Positions 40,501 to 50,395 of a DNA stretch of 64,000 nt are shown piece after piece; positions within the stretch are counted from its first letter, which is position 1, and each line of letters begins with the position of its first letter. A program made the position numbers and the translations under genes. The notes beneath the pieces were generated by a model. It saw only the letters and a program-made list of their open reading frames with translations. It did no database searches and was not told the DNA's origin. Origin of the DNA: Chondrus crispus (taxonomy: Eukaryota; Rhodophyta; Florideophyceae; Gigartinales; Gigartinaceae); contig NW_005179318.1 in the NCBI RefSeq assembly GCF_000350225.1, positions 314,987 through 378,986 of the forward strand. The letters are read 5' to 3'.

Positions 40501-41745
40501 GTCGCATGGGTGTGCAAGATGCCGGTTGTGAGAGTTCGCGACACAAATATTTTCGGTAAGAATGGGAACAGCTCAACGACGCCCTTTGGAATGAAGTTCA
40601 ATTCTGATCCCTTACTCTTGTGTTGGGATGCTGCGCTAGTTGAATCTCGTTTTAAAGAGAGAAGGAAAATGGTGGATGCTTTTAACGAGAGTCATCAACT
40701 ACGAAAGCGCGGCATCTCGGCGCTACCAACAATGTTTGGAATCAGTTTCAGTTTTCGGGCTTTGAATCAAGCTGGGGCTCTTGTACATATATATCACGGA
40801 GACGGATCTGTTTTGATATCTCATGGAGGAGTTGAAATGGGACAAGGATTGCACACTAAAATGTGTCAGGTAGCAGCAACAGAACTCCAGCTCCCACTAG
40901 AGATGATATTTATATCTGAAACGGCGACAGACAAGGTACCCAACGCTTCACCCACAGCTGCGTCATATTCTAGTGACCTCTACGGGATGGCCGTGAGAAA
41001 TGCGTGCCAAGAATTGAATAGAAATCTCGCTCCATGCAAAGCCGCACTCGGAGATACAGCATCTTGGCTCAACGTCGTCAGCCATGCCTGGTTGAACCGC
41101 ATCAGCTTGTTTGCGACCGGTTTTTACAAGACCCCAGAGATTGATGATCTCGATCTGGCCAAGCCTGGGTCGACTGGTAGCCCATTCTTTTATTATACAA
41201 ATGGAGCGGCAGTATCTGAAGTCGAAATAGACGTACTCACAGGGGAAAGCAAGAATCTGCGAACGGACATAGTGATGGATGTTGGACGTCCTTTGAATCC
41301 GGCGCTGGATGTTGGACAGATAGAGGGGGCATTTGTGCAGGGGTTGGGTTGGTGCACAATGGAGGAGGTCGTGAAGGGCTCGACAGGAGCCCATGCCTGG
41401 TTGAGGCCTGGTCAGACACTGACGCTCGGGCCAAGCACCTACAAGATTCCGGGGTTTTCGGACACTCCAGAGGACTTTCGAGTCAAAGTCTTAGAGACCA
41501 GAAACGAGAAAGATACGATTCACTCAAGCAAAGGTATTGGTGAGCCTCCACTTTTCCTTGCTGCGTCGGTGTTTTTCGCTATTCGGGATGCCATACGCTC
41601 GTCCAGACTGCAATATGGTCGAGATGAATGGTTTCAGCTAGACTCTCCTGCCTCTGTAGAGCGGATAAGACTTGCGTTTTGTGACGATCTACTAAGACGT
41701 GTCGTTCCAGATGAAGAGGGTGTAAGACCGAAACTCACCCTTTGA
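37561..41745 (+). CDS. XDH: Xanthine dehydrogenase
   Basis: A complete 1394-aa molybdo-flavoenzyme that oxidises hypoxanthine and xanthine to urate in purine breakdown. First 2Fe-2S domain: Cys45, Cys50, Cys53, Cys75. Second: Cys115, Cys118, Cys157, Cys159 (NLCRCTGYRP). The FAD domain (about 225-570) carries VGNTELGIEAKF and GGNIVTASPISDVNP. The molybdopterin domains carry GGGFGGKETR, the STAFRGFGAPQSM loop with the substrate-orienting Arg, SHGGVEMGQGLHTKM, and GIGEPPLF with catalytic Glu near 1328. An acidic linker between the Fe-S and FAD domains holds an extra Cys-rich stretch (CQPSCVLGEACCKVSGNSGC). I chose the ATG at 37561; the frame extends upstream without ATG. No intron. XDH and bifunctional XDH/oxidase forms cannot be separated from sequence. 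Confidence 0.95.
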   Translation: MAVESTSILFYVNGQRRQADGNACLQTLLSYLRYTEKLTGAKLGCGEGGCGACTVLFSTFDNATRRVCHRAVNACLFPLAAVDGGAVTTIEAVGDRRGGLAPVQQALVNMHGSQCGFCTPGIVMSMYALLRDNAANRPESQPLSEQDVETNFDGNLCRCTGYRPILDAFKGLVNHNNDACQPSCVLGEACCKVSGNSGCSNGELQENGVDIGDRQQINGVEDQNFDKEFIFPPELIRYDHPALKLAHGRWFRPKTLERFKEIKAAYTAARVIVGNTELGIEAKFKGLEVETFLCATHVPEMNSIVTSADGVNIGSSVTWTQLNEFVSNLNSLAKANSPKRIEEHKYGSLRAIQSQLRWFAGKQIRNVAAIGGNIVTASPISDVNPVWIAAKADFMILDCRTGDERSVAAKEFFLSYRRVDLKPEEVLLNVRIPWNQDPCDLTFAFKTARRKDDDIAIVSAGIRIFLESKSDRDTQKDNYSTHRDAYFISDIILAYGGIAPKTVSLGDAESFARGLPFSEKSLHSLLGKLAVETLLPKDVPGGMPEFRQSLALGFVFKAFLQAASHLKEHCAMNGTRYVPFSDKETNLMKEIQIPREEYRVSRGVQVCTDRGPQTAMDSTGTSVKHLSSLLQVSGEAKYLDDMKPIDGELQAAFVMSSESHARIIAVETEEASQMPGVCRVVTAKDVRGVNSIGPLVQDELCFAEDVVTTVGQVIGIVVAKTTEQALKAVRAVKITYEKLPAILTIEEAIQAKSFAKGVPERIIQKGNVSEVFAVAERDGHTVNGSVRIGAQEHWYLEPHGTIAIPDENGEMVILASTQAAAMTQDVVAKVLGVPMHKVTCKVKRIGGGFGGKETRSLFISAAVAVAAQAVQRPVRLILDRDTDMLITGTRHAFLAHYKAAFKANGRITALQLEIFHNMGNSTDLSIPVMERALYHANNCYDIPQVRFVGKACFTHTASSTAFRGFGAPQSMMIAENVVEHVAWVCKMPVVRVRDTNIFGKNGNSSTTPFGMKFNSDPLLLCWDAALVESRFKERRKMVDAFNESHQLRKRGISALPTMFGISFSFRALNQAGALVHIYHGDGSVLISHGGVEMGQGLHTKMCQVAATELQLPLEMIFISETATDKVPNASPTAASYSSDLYGMAVRNACQELNRNLAPCKAALGDTASWLNVVSHAWLNRISLFATGFYKTPEIDDLDLAKPGSTGSPFFYYTNGAAVSEVEIDVLTGESKNLRTDIVMDVGRPLNPALDVGQIEGAFVQGLGWCTMEEVVKGSTGAHAWLRPGQTLTLGPSTYKIPGFSDTPEDFRVKVLETRNEKDTIHSSKGIGEPPLFLAASVFFAIRDAIRSSRLQYGRDEWFQLDSPASVERIRLAFCDDLLRRVVPDEEGVRPKLTL

Positions 41746-41925
41746 TGAATCTATCTTGTTGAATCCATTCTTTGCTTCTGCTTCTAATTTCACGTATCAG
41801 TCGTGAAGGTTCACGGGTGAGTTTTTCATCACGGTGTTAATACACATTACTAGCAATGTGAACCCCGAAAAACGATGAGGTCTAGTGCCAACAAATTGTG
41901 TGTGCCATTTGCTCTAGTATAGGTT

Positions 41926-42060
41926 GTGTACTGTCAACTCATATGTAAACCGCGTGATGCCCATCCTTACATGGTCACATGATGTTGTTGCCAAGAGCAA
42001 GTACGTTGAAGATATGATGTCCAAATTGACGGTTCTAAGTTTGTGATTTTACACGATACA
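41926..42060. mobile_element. Diverged fragment of the 8.95-kb foldback element
   Basis: GATGTTGTTGCCAAGAGCAA (from about 41982) and the following ATGATGTCCAAATTGACGGT align with the left arm of the 870-bp element at about 9278-9337 (GATGTTATTGCCGAGCGCGT, ATGGTGTCCAAACTGAATGT), at roughly three quarters identity. The flanking AACCGC...CATCC block also aligns. Substitutions do not favour third codon positions, so this is not a conserved coding exon. It appears to be an old relic lacking clear ends. Confidence 0.55.
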
Positions 42061-43130
42061 TCTCCAACCCTTGTGTATGCGTACATGACATGAGGGCACC
42101 TACTGTATTATACATAAAAGGGAAAATACACTTACTCCTGAGTACTGCCACTTGAGCATTGAGAGTTATGACAAGTGAATGGCTACTTTTGAGTAGTTTC
42201 CAGTGGTTCAGGAGGCAATTGAACTGGAAGCGGTTGAAGAAGTCCATTTATTGATATCTGCTAGTGTGAATGACTCCAGTACGGATATTCAGGCTGATGA
42301 GAGTGAAAACGTAGAGAAGCACAAAACTCCACCTTCTCTGGAAGATGAGGCCTCGTCTTTAGCAACAATACGAATATTGGAAGCAGCCTTGAAAGATCCA
42401 GAGGCAAATGTGCTCACTAGACGAGAAAAACGCTCCTTACAAGTTCAGTGAAGCACAAAAGAGGGTATCTCAGTCTACCCTGAATAAATAACGTCGAGGT
42501 TAACAAAAGTTGCTCCCTTCACCGCATTTTGCCGTCGTAAAAATGTCATTTCTGAATGGTGCACATCTCGGAGCAGCGCACATTCTACTGGCATGCACGT
42601 ATGTGCATTACTTGGGAGGATCTCCCGTACTGCTAAATTCTCTGCGCATGTCCAAGCACGGTCATATCTGCGTTTGCCGAAGGCACGACGCCCCCTTATG
42701 GAAATTTTAAATGGCTCGAAGTGTTCTCCACTGTGCAGATACGTATGTGATTGGTGTTGGTGCTGCATTCTACGCCGCTTCATCCCGCACCAGAGAGAGG
42801 GGAGATGGAAGAACAAAGTTAAAGCAGAAACCCTGGTCCAATACGGAAAGAACCCAACTTATACGTGTACCTATAAGCAAGACTGATGGGTATCAAGGTC
42901 AAACCTCGCCCGGCAGACGATTTAGCAACTGTGACGAGATGGCTTCGCATTTTGCGAAACGGGAATATAACGGCAAACAGGCTGTGAGCACAGTATGGAG
43001 TTTATAGAACGATATGACGAAGGTATGGAACACTACGTGTGCAAAACCAGCAACTTGTACAGTACTGTATATGACGAACACGAAGAGTTCAATAGACCGG
43101 GAATCATATCAACGGATACCGCGTGCAAAT
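42061..43130. other. Region without a recognised gene
   Basis: An 82-codon frame at 42203-42451 (acidic, Glu/Ala-rich, ending RREKRSLQVQ) could be an exon or chance; I recognise nothing in it. Two overlapping frames near 42510-43007 also lack recognisable motifs. A GTACAGTACTGTA motif lies near 43059-43071. Confidence 0.4.
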
Positions 43131-43186
43131 CTATTTCTCAGGATGATCGCGCAACCCTTAGGTTGCGCGATCATGCTGAGATATAG
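43131..43186. repeat. Long hairpin, MITE-like
   Basis: A perfect 14-bp stem (43143-43156 with 43161-43174, loop CTTA) extends outward to 43131/43186 with two mismatches. Weaker symmetry (TACCGC on the left, matching GCGGTA on the right) suggests the inverted repeat once continued to about 43110-43205. It encodes nothing recognisable. Confidence 0.75.
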
Positions 43187-43476
43187 AAAACCTGAGATGC
43201 GGTAGAAGTGCCCTGAATGGTATGGATTGCGTCTACCACCCGAAGGGTAAGTACTGTAGAAGAAGGCATCTCGATATCCCGTTCTGCTCGTTGCTGCCGT
43301 ATTCAGCAAAACTTTTGTTGATGGTAATTCACAGGACTAGTCTGATTTACTGCTGTGCAGTCGCACTGGCGCCCGCTGTGCGTCGTTCTTCAATGGAGTG
43401 CGCGTTTTCAGACATTCTGAAAGTGACATGCGTGCAGCGGAAGAAGCCCTTAGTCAAGCCCCTACGAGAACAGCCG

Positions 43477-43717
43477 GTCATAACCAGGCATGAAGCTCGT
43501 CCTCAGAGAATGCGGGAAATGGGAGGAGAGCACTGCAGTTACATGTGGGCGTGGCACTGTGGTCGCACTATCAATTACGGGTTGCACGCAAGATGGTCAT
43601 AACCAGGCATGGTGCTCGTCCTCGGAGAATGCTGGAAACGGCGAGGAAAGAGCACTGCAGTTACATGTGGGCGCGGCACTGTGGTTGCACTATCAATTAC
43701 GGGTTGCACGCAAGATG
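43477..43717. repeat. 118-123-bp tandem duplication
   Basis: Units 43477-43594 and 43595-43717 both begin GGTCATAACCAGGCATG and end GGTTGCACGCAAGATGG. They differ by scattered substitutions and a 5-bp insertion in the second. Open frames through both units are in different registers, so this does not look like a coding repeat. Confidence 0.85.
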
Positions 43718-45794
43718 GAAGGGTAGCGCAATGAATTCATCGTATGTGATTGTGGAGGCGGATGTCCGAGAATGTAAGGCAACAACTTATGGCGTTATTA
43801 CTTATTGCAACTGATGGCAAACTGCCATCCCGTATCGACGTGGGAGATAGGCGGAGATAGGGCACGGACCTTGCTGTGACACTCGTCTATAGTAGGACCA
43901 AGTGGCGGCACGGTGAGAAAGAATACAGAACAGAAACCCTAAGAATATTGCGCATTTGCCGCGAGGGCATGGGCCAAGACGTGATGGCGGAGACCGAATG
44001 AGAGAGCGGCAAACACGTCGGTGGCCCTCATTGGACTCCCACTTATGATTGCGAGGGGCCTTTCACCACACCCAATCTTCCTCACCGCCCGTTTGCCAAA
44101 AGGGCCATATTTGCGCGGTGCGGGAGCTTGCACTACGGCACCGGTGCAATTTCCCACAAGGACAAGATGTTCGCTCTCGGAATGCTCGTGCTCGTCGGGA
44201 ACGAGATCAAGTAGTGCATTCGTGTTAAGACATTCCTTTCGAGACCTATCGTCCCCCCGCTTCATAAGTCTTCCTCCCTGGCAGATTCGCCATGCCACCT
44301 TGGACGAACACCTCGACCAACGAGGCGCAGCAGACGCTTAAGACCTCTTTGTGACCACACCTCTCCCCTGACTGCACCATCGCGGCCGTCTCGTCCCGAG
44401 AGAGGTATAAAAATAATGGTATTTTGAAATCGAGGCGAGAAAAAAGGCTGCTTGCACGTTATGTCTCCAGTTGGTTGCCCTCTACCCTTCTACCCTTGGG
44501 TAGACTCGCATTATAGAAAATACGATGTGGTTTTAAAAAACGTGCAAATGGCTTTGGTAGGGCATCCGTCCATGCCGCCTTCAAAAAAATATATGTTGCC
44601 GTTTTTGTTAAGCAGACAGACCTCTAGAGATCCCGGACTCCGATGGCGTCAACGACAACTGATTGAGCGGTGCCGGTCGGGCCGACGCAAGAGCTACGTC
44701 GCGGTCTCTCGTGGACATCGACCATGGGTGGACCGCGGCGCGCACAACAAGGGCGCGAGCTGGCAATTTGGCGAGCCGGGCGGGGCGGGTAGATTGTCGA
44801 TATCCGGAAACGCGTTGTGAGGGGAGTTTTCGTTTTTGGAAGCGATAGGAAAAAGACATCGAAGAGTGCAGTATTTGCTGCTGAGATGTATAGGTGCATG
44901 GGTGCACTCACATACGATGGGTAGGAATGAATGGGCTTCCACTGGGTATTGTAGTGCAGCGTACAGTATTATAGGCCGAAGTGGAACGGAGGTGCACGGA
45001 TCATTTTGATTTTGTTGGTACTGTTAGCGGCCATTGCGGAGGTGAAGAGTAAAAAGAGCTAGAGTAGCGAAGAGGACAAGCCGGCGAGAGCCGAGTTGTC
45101 CTCCAGACAGGGGATTCGGCGGACGCTGCACTGGAGCTACTTTTCAGTACTGCACTGTCGGACGTGACATTTGCAGCAAGACAAACGGGAGCGGGATGCG
45201 TGGTCGAGTAGCGCAAGGTCGCCGGGTTGGGCAAGAGCGGACGGGGCGTGAGCACACACATATGCTGGATTCGAGGGGGTGGGATGGCGAGAGGAGGAGG
45301 GCACTGTATGATAGCGCGGAGGGGGGGGGGGGGGGGCGTGATTTGAGTGGCAGATCGCCGGTTGCATCACTGGGCACCGGTGCAGGAGCACTGTAGATTG
45401 GCAATTGTGCAGTTGCAGGGATGACGAATAATGCCGGGGCTCCTCATCAGCGCATTTTTCAGCCTTTTCGGTTGCCCTCCCGCCTTCCCCTACGTCGTGC
45501 GCTCGCGCTTACGCTTACGCAGCCCGCTTCCGCCGCCTCCGTTCGTGCCGCCCTCGGCGCACATGACCGCTGTGAACAGCTGGAAAGACGCGCCCGCGCT
45601 TCGCGGTGGAGGGCGACCGCACTCTACCGAAGCCCACCACCTCTCGTTTGAAGCCCGCCCAGTAGATCTACGGTCGCCAGTTCCGAAACCGTCCAACACT
45701 GTCGCTCCGCGTCTCGTCCTCAAATTTCAACCCTCCTGTTATCCACAATAAATCATCACACAAACTCCTACTGCCTCACCGTAACACCTGCTCT
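43718..45794. other. Gene-poor region with a G16 homopolymer
   Basis: Short overlapping frames on both strands show no recognisable domain. A run of 16 G lies at 45321-45336. Short repeats of CTACCCTT occur at about 44480-44505, and TACAGTA/TACTG motifs at about 44962 and 45147. The part from 45421 to the gap may belong to the 5' region of the PLP-enzyme gene. I see no gene. Confidence 0.45.
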
Positions 45795-46044
45795 NNNNNN
45801 NNNNNNNNNNNNNNNNNNNNNNNNNNNNNNNNNNNNNNNNNNNNNNNNNNNNNNNNNNNNNNNNNNNNNNNNNNNNNNNNNNNNNNNNNNNNNNNNNNNN
45901 NNNNNNNNNNNNNNNNNNNNNNNNNNNNNNNNNNNNNNNNNNNNNNNNNNNNNNNNNNNNNNNNNNNNNNNNNNNNNNNNNNNNNNNNNNNNNNNNNNNN
46001 NNNNNNNNNNNNNNNNNNNNNNNNNNNNNNNNNNNNNNNNNNNN
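45795..46044. other. Assembly gap (250 N)
   Basis: A run of 250 N lies about 120 bases upstream of the PLP-enzyme start codon. It may hide promoter sequence or a first exon of that gene. Confidence 0.95.
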
Positions 46045-46166
46045 CAAACTCCGTCGCGTCATTTGCAAGACCGCGGCCAGTATAGCGGCCCAGGTCGACG
46101 TCGGCCATTTCTACGACTGCATCGCCTTCACGAGGGTCAAGAGCAGACCTACTCCCTGCATCACAG

Positions 46167-48152
46167 ATGACGTTTGAGGCTGGCTCGTCTTTGCTCAATC
46201 GTAACGCTATCACAGCAAGACTCATCGACCGGGGTGGCCATTTCCAGCTCGTCGACTCTTCGTATCCAACAACCGCCCCGCTTGCCACAACATCGACCGT
46301 CAATCGTTCCGTCTCGCATCAGTCGCATCAGTCTTCCTACATCGATATAGCCCAGCCCTCAAACCCACCGCAGCAGAGTGACGGTGTAGCCTTCGTCCTT
46401 CGCCCACCAACCGTACCGAAGGAACAGTGCGGCTCGCTCAACGAGGCAGTCCATTTAGAGTGGCTCAAAGGTCGTGGCGCCGCTTGGGTCTCGGGTTCTC
46501 CGCACCTCCAATACTCCAAGGAGCGTGGATCCTTCCAGTTTCATGTCATGGACGTCACCTCCCCTTCCCCGGATCCGTCCGGAAACCTTATCACTGAGTC
46601 AGGGCTCGCTGCCGCTCTCGACACCTTGGAGGATGCTGCTCTGGACGAGTGCGTCTCTCGCCATCTCACCGAAGGTGGCGATGATCGTCTGCACCTCAAC
46701 GACGCCGGTGTGAATAAATACTATTGTCCCCCGCGCCCGTTGCCGAAAGAAGTCGTCATCCGTGGCAGTTGCACCTGTTCATCACCGACTCCAGATGGCT
46801 TCGAAGCTGCGCGAGTCGCGCTCCGTAGTCTCTGGAATGGTCGCACTGATTTCGGGACCTGCACCGCCGACATTCGCTCGCGCCTATCCAAAGTCTTGCA
46901 AATATCTGTACCTCATGAAGTCATCTTGCATCCCTCCGGCTCCGACGCAGAGTTGATTCCGTTGGCGATTGCCGCTGCTAAAGCGAGGGAGCTGGCGTGC
47001 ACGGGCGTGGTAAATATTGTAGCTGCTGCCGGCGAAGTCGGTTCCGGAACCGCTCCTGCCGCTGGAGGCCGACATTTCAGTGAGTTCGCACCCAGCGGCC
47101 AAATTGTGAAGAACGGCGATCTCATCGCTGACTTTCCGGCTGCAACAACGGTCGTGGAGCTTAAACCTCGAAGTGATGATGGTCAATTGATTGATAATTA
47201 TGACGAGCTCGTCATGAACGTTGTTCGCGAACATGAGCAGGTCGGGCGGTCATGCTTTGTCGTCCATGCAGTCGATGGGTCTAAAACTGGACTACGCCTT
47301 CCAAGTCAGGAGCTTCTTGAAAGGCTACAACTAGACCTGGGCGAAAGGTTGCTCGTTGTCCTTGACGCCTGTCAATGTCGTTCAGAATCAACGGAACTCG
47401 ATTGGTTTCTCCAACGTGGTGCGGTGATTCTCGTGACGTCTAGCAAGTTCTTTTCCGCCCCGGGATTCTGTGGTGCCGTTCTTGTACCAAAAGACTCTTC
47501 TCTGGGTGTCCTGAGGGATGGCCCTACGCCGCTAGGCTTGAGCGACTATTTGACAAGGCACGAAGTACCGCAGTCCATCACGGCTTTGCACAATAGTCTT
47601 CCGCATGGACCGAAAAATATTGGCTTGTTGTTACGCTGGATATGTGGGATTACCGAGATGGAAATGTTCACAGCAATGGGTGACAGTGTGAAAGTAGCGA
47701 TGCGAGAGTGGGTCTATGGTGTGCGGAATCTTGTTTGCAAGCGACGCCCAGCGCTGGAGTTGATTGATGTCGAGTGCGCCGAATGTGATGGTGACATGAC
47801 TCGTGCCGGCGGAGTGAACTCTGTTGTGAGCATCAAGTTTCTGACAAAGTGTGGACTTGCTCACCTAGATGCGGGTACGCTTCGTCGGACTCACCGGCAC
47901 CTAACAATCGATGCGTCAAAGATTCTTCCTTCGCATGCGACCGAAGAAGAGCGCAAAATCGCATCATTAAGATGCATGGTCGGACAGCCCGTTAAGCTTG
48001 GAGGCTTCGGTGTTCTCCGCCTTGCCATAGGAGCACCCATGGCTCGGGACCTTGCTCGACCGGGAAGGCTGCAAGAGGCGCTGAAAGAGGACGCGAATGT
48101 CTTGGACAAGATGATAGTTATGGGCAAGTATTGCGAAGAAATTCGCGAATAG
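46167..48152 (+). CDS. PLP-dependent fold-type I enzyme of unknown specificity
   Basis: The 661-aa product has an N-terminal region (about 1-200) without recognisable motifs, then an aminotransferase-like core. GSDAELIPLAIAAAKA fits the cofactor-phosphate helix. IVAAAGEVGSGTAPAAGGRHF is a glycine-rich segment. LLVVLDACQCR holds the Asp that contacts the pyridine nitrogen. VTSSKFFSAPGFCGAVLVP supplies the probable Schiff-base Lys427. The C-terminal domain ends in QPVKLGGFGVLRLAIGAPM. The order is that of class V/decarboxylase-like enzymes, but it matches no named member I know, so no substrate is given. The in-frame stop near 46083 and the ATG at 46167 define the start unless an exon lies in the 250-N gap. 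No intron is seen in the 2-kb frame. Confidence 0.72.
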   Translation: MTFEAGSSLLNRNAITARLIDRGGHFQLVDSSYPTTAPLATTSTVNRSVSHQSHQSSYIDIAQPSNPPQQSDGVAFVLRPPTVPKEQCGSLNEAVHLEWLKGRGAAWVSGSPHLQYSKERGSFQFHVMDVTSPSPDPSGNLITESGLAAALDTLEDAALDECVSRHLTEGGDDRLHLNDAGVNKYYCPPRPLPKEVVIRGSCTCSSPTPDGFEAARVALRSLWNGRTDFGTCTADIRSRLSKVLQISVPHEVILHPSGSDAELIPLAIAAAKARELACTGVVNIVAAAGEVGSGTAPAAGGRHFSEFAPSGQIVKNGDLIADFPAATTVVELKPRSDDGQLIDNYDELVMNVVREHEQVGRSCFVVHAVDGSKTGLRLPSQELLERLQLDLGERLLVVLDACQCRSESTELDWFLQRGAVILVTSSKFFSAPGFCGAVLVPKDSSLGVLRDGPTPLGLSDYLTRHEVPQSITALHNSLPHGPKNIGLLLRWICGITEMEMFTAMGDSVKVAMREWVYGVRNLVCKRRPALELIDVECAECDGDMTRAGGVNSVVSIKFLTKCGLAHLDAGTLRRTHRHLTIDASKILPSHATEEERKIASLRCMVGQPVKLGGFGVLRLAIGAPMARDLARPGRLQEALKEDANVLDKMIVMGKYCEEIRE

Positions 48153-50395
48153 TTGGTGTGGCACAAGCGAGCTAAGGTGAAGCGGGTCGCGCATGGAGAT
48201 ATAACGTTGACGCGATGCTAGGCTTCACGCTGTCGCACCTGCACGTCGTGCTCGTGACAAAGGGGTGGACGTGCTTGCTCTGTGGGACTCAGTTTAGAAA
48301 CAAAGATGTTTGGCTGGTCAAAAAATTACTGAAAAAATCAAAAAGAAAATCTAGATGTAGAAGAACTTTTTTCTAGGTAACTGTGGAACTTGATGTGGAA
48401 TGAATGCTCGCTGTTGTGTGAGGCAGGCAGCCTGCCGCCTCCAGCATGTTTTATGAACTTTAGTTTCGCGACAAGATTAGGGGCATGTGAAATGTTAGGA
48501 TGTAAATGGAAACCGTTCTCCCCACAAAATGGAGAGAAGCCAGATTTCGACGTTCAGGGAAGCCACCACCTTGTCTTGTGCGGCGTGTCATCACTCTGTG
48601 CGATGTTCATTCGTCTGTCTGAGCTATGGTTGTTGGTCCAACATATCGAAAGAGCCATGGTATCTTTGTGTCTCTCATTAGTGATATGTACTCATCTGCA
48701 ACAAAAAGCGAAGTGGGATCTACGTACCTCTCAATGCGAGTCATATAAACGCAAAACTGCTAGAGGGTCACATTTCCTGACCTCCAAGATTGCGTTGTTG
48801 TTCGAGAATACACACAATAGTTGTCGCCACTTACGCATTTACAGAGAAAGTTGTCTTCAACGGCAGCAGGCTTCAAATTTGTGTCTCATTGCATCAATTC
48901 AACATCTTGCCAACTTTCCGACCACTTTGATTTACAGCGTGACAATGGGCTCGCTGGTGGCCGCGATAAGAAGAGAGATATTTATTTTTCCAGACTGGTG
49001 TCAACGTCTGCCACCCGGATGTCGTTCATACAGAGCAGTTGAAGTGCACATTGACTTGTAATGTATGTATAGTGTAGAGCAGCGGCCCCTGTGGGGCGAT
49101 CGCAGTGAACTACTGGACTTAACATACACGGGATGGAATGGTCATGGACATATCTCCGTGTTGAGGTCGCAAGGGCAGTATTTCGCTTCTTGTTGGAGAT
49201 GAAGTCAACTACTTTGCCGTTTGGGACGTAGTTGTAAATACGTAGGCGCTGCTGCGCCCTGGTTAGAGAGCGTACTTCATCAAGACAGGCTCACCTTCGA
49301 TAGAAGACAATTAGGCTTGCAAGACACGCGCCTGTACTGGTAGAGAAGAGAAATATTTGTATGGATGGCAACGCGCATGACATTAAACGGCATGGGCCGG
49401 AGTACCACTTGTGGTGTGGACGGGCAGATTCCCCAGGTCGCCAATTCCAGAGATTTACCGTTCGGACGTAATATTGCAAAGATGAGCAAGCACTTTTTGA
49501 GGTGGGACGCGATGCAAAACAGTGCGGAGCACTCGAGACAAGGCGTAACGAGTGCCTATGCGGAATGAGCAGATGCGGGACAAGTTCGATCTGTGCATAA
49601 AATTTCGCCGGTGGAAGGTGTACGGTTATGATTACCAGCCAGGGGGCCGATCACCTTAACACACAGCCAATGAAAATACAAAACATAATTAAAAGTTCAA
49701 TAGGATACAGCCAAGTGTCTTCATAACGTCTCTGTCGACCAATGGACAAGGGGAGGATAGCGATGCAACTGCCCTGACCGTTATGACTCGTTTCACATCC
49801 CTTGCTCGGGCCATGACAGCTCATAACGAATCTGAGATCCACCTTGACGAATGGCCCCAAAGAGGAGACTTTCTGCCGGTTTTTTCAATCATTTGCTACT
49901 CGTAACGTCACGCACTAACAATAACAAGCCTACGTCTTACCAACATTTCTCTGAGCTCTCCGCCCTTTGACGTTCATCTTTCTAGCCTTTGATATGTCTT
50001 TAGTGCTTCTGCATCACTCCACTGGCCGTCAGACGTCGCTGCCATCCTTCCCGGACACCGATTTCTTTTTGTGTTCCTGCCATCCTTCCCGGACATCGCT
50101 TTCTTTTTGTGTTCGACGCCCACACTCACACTCACTCTCACTTTCTTTCTCACTCTCACTTCTCACTCTCACTGTTCAGCAGCCCCACTTTTGTTGCCTG
50201 CTCATTTGTCTTTGCGAGCTAATTGTCGACTCTGCTTTGCTTGCATCCACTACTGCTAGTTCTTGTTCTATTCATCTTGCGCCAGAGATCTCCTTCCCAG
50301 CCAGTTGCGGGTCTTTCCGAGCGCGGAACCACTAACCTTCTTTTTGTTTGTCTTCACCCAGCAGGAACAACTGTTCCCAATCCTACATATTCGAT
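48153..50395. other. Intergenic, with a 38-bp tandem duplication near its end
   Basis: The 223-codon frame at 48390-49061 has no ATG at its start and no recognisable motif. Two 38-bp tandem units (CTGCCATCCTTCCCGGACA...) lie at 50039-50076 and 50077-50114, followed by CT-rich CACTCTCACTTTCT repeats. These probably lie in the promoter or 5' UTR of the malectin gene. No gene is seen. Confidence 0.5.

Noticed and set aside
35931-41745. Functional cluster of RibD-type reductase and XDH
   Set aside because: They are divergent neighbours and both relate to flavin, but eukaryotic gene order gives no further support.
43939-44341. Overlapping frames on opposite strands of about 110-119 codons
   Set aside because: They are mirror by-products of the same codon pattern and neither shows a recognisable domain.
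48390-49061. 223-codon frame as a gene
   Set aside because: No ATG at its start, Cys/Leu-rich composition without motif, AT-richer sequence like the surrounding intergenic DNA.
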